DNA from: an uncultured Planktomarina sp. | GTDB lineage: Bacteria > Pseudomonadota > Alphaproteobacteria > Rhodobacterales > Rhodobacteraceae | Length of the DNA stretch: 64,000 nucleotides | Direction of reading: 5' to 3' | Assembly (NCBI GenBank): GCA_905182455.1 | Contig: CAJJBJ010000003.1 | Location: 186,001-250,000, forward strand | Shown: positions 59,682-64,000 of the stretch, in pieces | Layout: each line of letters opens with the position of its first letter | Numbering within the stretch: the stretch's first letter is position 1 | Notes under the pieces: generated by a model | The model's database searches: none | Seen by the model: the letters and a program-made list of their open reading frames with translations, nothing else | Told to the model about the DNA's origin: nothing | Made by a program: the position numbers and the translations under genes

Positions 59682-60695
59682 ATGCGGGACAAAAACCGCC
59701 CAAGCTTAGAAGATGTTGCGGTCCTCGCTGGTGTTTCCACGGCATCCATCTCACGTTGCATCAACAATCCTAAAAAGGTTGCAGAGCCGACCCGCGTGCG
59801 CATTCAGGAGGCCATTGAAACTCTTGGCTATATGCCACATTTTGGCGGGCGGGCTTTAGCGCGCAACCGCACCAATACCATCGGCGCCATCATCCCCACA
59901 ATGGACAATGCCATGTTCGCCAGCGGCTTGCAGGCTTTTCAGGAAACCTTGAGCGAAGCCGGCGTGACCTTACTGGTGGGAAGCTCAAACTATGACCCTG
60001 CACAGGAATTTGAACAGATCCGGTCTTTGCTTTCACAGGGTGCGGATGGTCTACTTCTGATCGGCCAAGCCCGGCCCAAAAAAACCCACGATTTTCTGGC
60101 TCAGCATTCAGTGCCACATGTTTTGGCTTGGTGCTTCCCAAAATCCACGGGCCACCATGCTGTTGGATTCGACAATCAAAAATCTGGTCGCGCGATTGCT
60201 GAGCATGTGATTTCTTATGGTCATCGCAAACTTGGCGTTATTGCCGGACTCCGCGATGGCAACGATCGGGCGCAGGATCGTATCCTCGGCATTCAGGACG
60301 CAATCGACGCGCATCCAGGCGTTCAATTACTGGGCCTGCAAGAATGCAAATATAGTTTTGAAGAGGCCGGCTCTGCGTTAGATGACCTGTTATCGGGCCC
60401 CGTTCATCCAACCGCCATTATATGCGGAAGTGATGTCTTGGCCGTGGGCGCCATGCTGCGCGCCCGCGACTTAGGACTTCAGATCCCTGAAGACATATCC
60501 ATCACCGGATTTGACGACATCAATCTCGCGCGGGTCACCACGCCGGGGCTGACCACTGTGCGGGTGCCCCAACACGACATGGGCCGAAAGGCCGCGCATG
60601 TGTTGCTGGGCTTATTGGATGCAGATGCCCCACAGCCTCAATCCTATGAGTTGATGACAACGATCATTGACCGCGGAACCCTAGCCCGAGTTTAA
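59682..60695 (+). CDS. LacI-family transcriptional regulator
   Basis: 337 residues. N-terminal HTH with SLEDVAVLAGVSTASISRCI and hinge TLGYMPHFGGRALA, then a periplasmic-binding-like ligand domain (NTIGAIIPTMDNAMFASGLQ, ITGFDDINLARVTTPGLTTV). Divergent from the hpsN operon and next to a paired operator, so it probably represses that operon and itself until bound by a pathway intermediate. Intact. Confidence 0.93.
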   Translation: MRDKNRPSLEDVAVLAGVSTASISRCINNPKKVAEPTRVRIQEAIETLGYMPHFGGRALARNRTNTIGAIIPTMDNAMFASGLQAFQETLSEAGVTLLVGSSNYDPAQEFEQIRSLLSQGADGLLLIGQARPKKTHDFLAQHSVPHVLAWCFPKSTGHHAVGFDNQKSGRAIAEHVISYGHRKLGVIAGLRDGNDRAQDRILGIQDAIDAHPGVQLLGLQECKYSFEEAGSALDDLLSGPVHPTAIICGSDVLAVGAMLRARDLGLQIPEDISITGFDDINLARVTTPGLTTVRVPQHDMGRKAAHVLLGLLDADAPQPQSYELMTTIIDRGTLARV

Positions 60696-61453
60696 CAAAA
60701 GAGCACATCGCGCATCGTTTGGGCTGCATCGATCAAAATTTGTTTACGGGCGACAGCATCTTCGATGGTCAAGCGTTGCGCTGGTCCGTGAAACGCCAGT
60801 GACGCCGCATAGCGGCCGCGCTCATCCAAGATCGGCACGGCAATCGCCACCATCCCTTCGACAAATTCCTCTCGGTCAATCGCATAGCCCAGCTTTGCCA
60901 CCTGTTTCAGTTCCGCCAATAACGCCGCATCCGTGCACAAAGTATTGGGCGTCAAGGATTGGAGCCGCAGACTGCGCACCATGGCAAGCCGTGCTTTAGG
61001 CGATAGGCTCGCCAAAAATGTTTTGCCGCTGGCGGTACAATGAAAGGGTACATGTGTCCCCACCGGCAATTGCACCCGGAATGGCCAATCCGTTTCAATA
61101 CGGTCGATATAAATCATTCCGCCGCTGTCGGGGACCACAAAGTTGACCGTCTCGCCCACATCTTCGGCCACCCGCTGCATCACCTGATGACGTGCAATAT
61201 GGTCGCGCGATGAATGTAAAATTCCCGAAGCCATCAACCGCGCTCGCCGGGTTGGTCGTAACTTTTTGCCGTCAGTTTCGCGGGCCAAAAACCCCTCTTG
61301 CTCAAGCTTTGTGCACAGCCGATGAATGGTTTGTTTCGGCAGGCCGATCTCATGATTGATTTCCGTGGGCGACAGCGGACGATCCGATTGCCCTAAAACC
61401 TCAAGTATCAACAACGTGCGCAAATTAGTGGGAATTCGCTCTTCCATGGGCAT
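60692..61453 (-). CDS. IclR-family transcriptional regulator
   Basis: 253 residues: winged HTH (LRTLLILEVLGQSDRPLSPT, EINHEIGLPKQTIHRLC) and an IclR effector domain (FHCTASGKTFLASLS, GYAIDREEFVEGMVAIAVPI). Its 3' end overlaps the LacI gene by 4 bases. The divergent GMC oxidoreductase 140 bp away is the natural target. Intact. Confidence 0.92.
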   Translation of the reverse strand: MPMEERIPTNLRTLLILEVLGQSDRPLSPTEINHEIGLPKQTIHRLCTKLEQEGFLARETDGKKLRPTRRARLMASGILHSSRDHIARHQVMQRVAEDVGETVNFVVPDSGGMIYIDRIETDWPFRVQLPVGTHVPFHCTASGKTFLASLSPKARLAMVRSLRLQSLTPNTLCTDAALLAELKQVAKLGYAIDREEFVEGMVAIAVPILDERGRYAASLAFHGPAQRLTIEDAVARKQILIDAAQTMRDVLFC

Positions 61454-61593
61454 CTCACCTCAAACCAATTGTCAGCACCAGCCGCTCGTTGCCGATGCAA
61501 AACTGTATTGCCGAATCTAATATTTCCTGCATAAGTAACACAAAAGATAAAAAACGGGAATTAAAGTCTCATTTTTTAATCTAGGGAGATAAA

Positions 61594-63195
61594 TTGGAAT
61601 TTGACTTTGTAATAATTGGTGCCGGTTCGGCTGGTTGTGCTGTGGCCAACAGGCTTTCGGCTAATCCAAAATACACGGTTGCTTTGATTGAAGCAGGTGG
61701 CAAAGACAGCAATCCGTGGATTCATATCCCAGTTGGCTATTTCAAAACCATGGATAATCCAAAGACAGATTGGCGGTACCGCACTGAAAGCGACCCGGGC
61801 CTCAACGGGCGCGATATACCTTGGCCAAGGGGTCGGGTCTTGGGCGGATCGAGCTCTATCAATGGCCTTCTCTACGTCCGCGGCCAACCCGAAGATTTTA
61901 CCCATTGGCGTCAACTTGGAAATACAGGCTGGGCCTGGGATGATGTACTGCCCTACTTCAAACGCGCCGAGACCTGGAAAGGCGATGGCGAGATTGATCC
62001 GGCCCGTGGCACCGACGGCCCACTTTCAGTTTCCCCCACCCGGCTTAAGCGCGATATCGTCGACAAATGGATCGATTCTGCCGTTGCCGCAGGCTACAAA
62101 CGCAATCCAGATTACAACGGTTCAGATCAAGAAGGGGTCGGCTATTTTCAACTGACCCTCGACAAAGGCCGCCGCTGTTCTAGCGCTGTGGCCTACCTAA
62201 AGCCTGCACGTGACCGCAAAAATCTCACCATCATCACCCATGCCCAAGCTGAAAAGCTTTTGATCAAAGACGGTCGCACCACTGGCGTGACTGTGAATAT
62301 TAAAGGCGCAAGCCAAGATATCATGGCGCGGCGCGAAGTTATTTTGAGCGCAGGGACCATCGGGTCGCCGCAAATTTTGATGCTCTCTGGCGTTGGGGCT
62401 GCGGACGAGCTGAAACAACAAGGTATCACTGTGGTTCATAATTTGCCCGGTGTTGGCAAAAACCTTCAAGACCATCTGCAAGCCCGGCCCGTATTCAAAA
62501 CAGACCTCTCGACCATCAACATTGAGACCAACAACCTTTTGAAACAAGGCATGATTGCGCTGCAATATGCACTGACACAAACCGGGCCTATGACCATGGC
62601 CGCAAGTCTGGGCACCGCATTCCTTAAAACAGATCCGACGCTAGACACGCCTGACATTCAGTTTCACATTCAGCCGTTCAGCGCCTCCGCACCGGCAGAT
62701 GGGCCGCATAAATTCTCAGCTTTCACAGCCTCTGTTTTGCAGATGCGCCCCGAAAGCACCGGGCATATCGCCCTGAAATCTGCCAATTGGCGCGATCACC
62801 CCGCGATTCATCCAAATTATTTGGCAACCAAGCTGGACCAAGAGACGATTGTCAAAGGCATCCAGATCGCTAGAAAAATTGCTCAGTTTGAACCGCTGAA
62901 GGCGCTTATCACCGGAGAATTCACCCCAGGTTCGAGTGTGGCACTGGATGATTATGACGCAACCCTCACATGGGCGCGAGACAACAGCGTTACGATTTAC
63001 CACCCCACCGGCACCTGTAAAATGGGCCAAGATGATATGGCTGTGGTGGACGCGCGTTTGCGGGTGCACGGCATCAAAGGACTGCGCGTTGCGGATTGCT
63101 CCATAATGCCCACCATCACCTCCGGCAATACCAATGCTCCTGCGATTATGATCGGTGAAAAAATATCCGACATGATTTTGGAGGATGCAAAATGA
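61594..63195 (+). CDS. GMC-family oxidoreductase (choline-dehydrogenase-like)
   Basis: 533-residue FAD enzyme. FAD site [23 protein letters not shown] signature [20 protein letters not shown]; second signature [18 protein letters not shown]-terminal His in [10 protein letters not shown] and Asn in [18 protein letters not shown] start preceded by AGGGAG. Such proteins oxidise choline or other alcohols to aldehydes; without betB or betC nearby the substrate is unknown. Under likely IclR control. Intact. Confidence 0.9.
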   Translation: MEFDFVIIGAGSAGCAVANRLSANPKYTVALIEAGGKDSNPWIHIPVGYFKTMDNPKTDWRYRTESDPGLNGRDIPWPRGRVLGGSSSINGLLYVRGQPEDFTHWRQLGNTGWAWDDVLPYFKRAETWKGDGEIDPARGTDGPLSVSPTRLKRDIVDKWIDSAVAAGYKRNPDYNGSDQEGVGYFQLTLDKGRRCSSAVAYLKPARDRKNLTIITHAQAEKLLIKDGRTTGVTVNIKGASQDIMARREVILSAGTIGSPQILMLSGVGAADELKQQGITVVHNLPGVGKNLQDHLQARPVFKTDLSTINIETNNLLKQGMIALQYALTQTGPMTMAASLGTAFLKTDPTLDTPDIQFHIQPFSASAPADGPHKFSAFTASVLQMRPESTGHIALKSANWRDHPAIHPNYLATKLDQETIVKGIQIARKIAQFEPLKALITGEFTPGSSVALDDYDATLTWARDNSVTIYHPTGTCKMGQDDMAVVDARLRVHGIKGLRVADCSIMPTITSGNTNAPAIMIGEKISDMILEDAK

Positions 63196-63228
63196 ACCAA
63201 GCCGCACACTCCTTGAAGGATACAACGA

Positions 63229-63897
63229 ATGTTTGAGACAATTATGGCATACGGGCAAATCGTAATTGCCGATTTGATCCTCTCGGGGGACAATGCTTTG
63301 ATCATCGGCATGGCCGCCGCAGGATTGGCGCCAGAATTGCGCAAAAAAGCCATTCTCTACGGCATGATTATCGCCGCTGTCTTACGGATTGTTTTTGCAG
63401 TCGTAGCAACAACACTTTTGGGCATCCCGGGCATTTTGTTTATCGGATCAGTGCTGCTGTTCTGGGTGTGCTGGCGGCTGTTTAAAGAAATCCGCGAAGG
63501 CATGGACCGCGAGGCGCAGGCCGCGCTTGAGACCGCAGGCGACCCGAGCCAAGGTTATACTGGCCCACCACGTAAAACCATGGCCGCAGCGCTTATTTCG
63601 ATCACTATCGCCGATGTCTCTATGTCGCTGGATAATGTGTTGGCCGTGGCTGCTATCGCCAATGGCGATAAGCAAATTTTGGTCTTTGGGCTTGGCTTGG
63701 CCATTTTGCTCATGGCTTTTGCGGCCACGATGATCATGAGATTGTTAACAAATTACCCATGGATATCATGGTTGGGACTCATCGTGCTGCTCTATGTGGC
63801 TGGAGAAATGATGTACCGCGGCTTTTTTGACATGAACAGCGGCGTGGGCCCCTTGCTAGGCCTCGTAGACGGTTGGGAGATGATCAAGGGCCATTAA
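63229..63897 (+). CDS. TerC-family integral membrane protein
   Basis: 222 residues, seven hydrophobic helices. Conserved metal-type residues: [17 protein letters not shown] in helix 1 and [19 protein letters not shown] in the second half. TerC/Alx-type proteins export Mn or support tellurite resistance; many YjbE-like copies lack a known role. Follows the GMC gene by 33 bp, probably on one transcript. Intact. Confidence 0.92.
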   Translation: MFETIMAYGQIVIADLILSGDNALIIGMAAAGLAPELRKKAILYGMIIAAVLRIVFAVVATTLLGIPGILFIGSVLLFWVCWRLFKEIREGMDREAQAALETAGDPSQGYTGPPRKTMAAALISITIADVSMSLDNVLAVAAIANGDKQILVFGLGLAILLMAFAATMIMRLLTNYPWISWLGLIVLLYVAGEMMYRGFFDMNSGVGPLLGLVDGWEMIKGH

Positions 63898-64000
63898 AAA
63901 GAATTGGGATTTGGCATAACGCGAGTGACGCCAATACTCTAAGATCCACGGTGTGCCTTCGGCCAGGATCTAAAATACTAAAAGAGGGCAAAACCTAGGG

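Overview
The window looks like a chromosomal segment of a marine Rhodobacteraceae (Roseobacter-group) alphaproteobacterium. The evidence is the small families DUF6280, DUF6324 and MmcB, the nrdR-ribD-ribE-ribB-ribH-nusB order, a soxBDAG sarcosine oxidase cluster, a catabolic operon that fits the organosulfonate DHPS, and a tRNA-His with A73 and no encoded G-1, which is an alphaproteobacterial trait. No insertion sequence, prophage, CRISPR array or rRNA was seen.

Layout. 1-5.3 kb: tail of an unknown gene, tgt, sufT- and sufA-like Fe-S genes, a TfoX-like gene, tpiA and an SLC13-type carrier. 5.4-10.3 kb: a TRAP transporter and a divergent cytochrome P450, all with single-base frame breaks. 10.4-21.8 kb: an eroded, gene-poor stretch with an aldo/keto reductase, GST, VOC and MAPEG genes, broken copies of zntB, an EamA permease, a zinc-ribbon gene, a BKACE gene and mmcB, a dispersed repeat family, DUF6280, tRNA-His and DUF6324. 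21.9-33.6 kb: an MttB-family gene, a structured RNA candidate, an esterase, nusB and the riboflavin genes, nrdR, rpoD and dnaG. 33.6-38.7 kb: soxGADB. 38.8-44.5 kb: a tight operon for phosphatidylethanolamine metabolism. 44.6-55.3 kb: gdhA (broken), a small membrane protein, a GarR-like dehydrogenase, a reductive-dehalogenase-like Fe-S protein, pirin, TetR, a lipoprotein, hom, glpX, recJ and tRNA-Glu. 55.4-60.7 kb: sulfopyruvate decarboxylase, ADH, SDR and an HpsN-like gene under a LacI regulator. 60.7-63.9 kb: IclR, a GMC oxidoreductase and TerC.

Two modules stand out. The first is eptA2 - (PAP2+PssA fusion) - eptA1 - dgkA - psd. It contains a phosphoethanolamine-transfer step, recycling of the diacylglycerol by-product, and resynthesis of phosphatidylethanolamine, with a PAP2 phosphatase fused to phosphatidylserine synthase. 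The second is a DHPS/sulfolactate-type operon controlled by LacI through two mirror-image operators.

A striking property of the window is its many one-base frameshifts and in-frame stops. They fall in transport, catabolic, envelope-modification and accessory genes. About 17 kb of housekeeping coding sequence (tgt, tpiA, rib genes, rpoD, dnaG, hom, glpX, recJ, psd, dgkA and others) has none. This suggests recent gene erosion rather than evenly spread sequencing error, but raw reads would be needed to decide.
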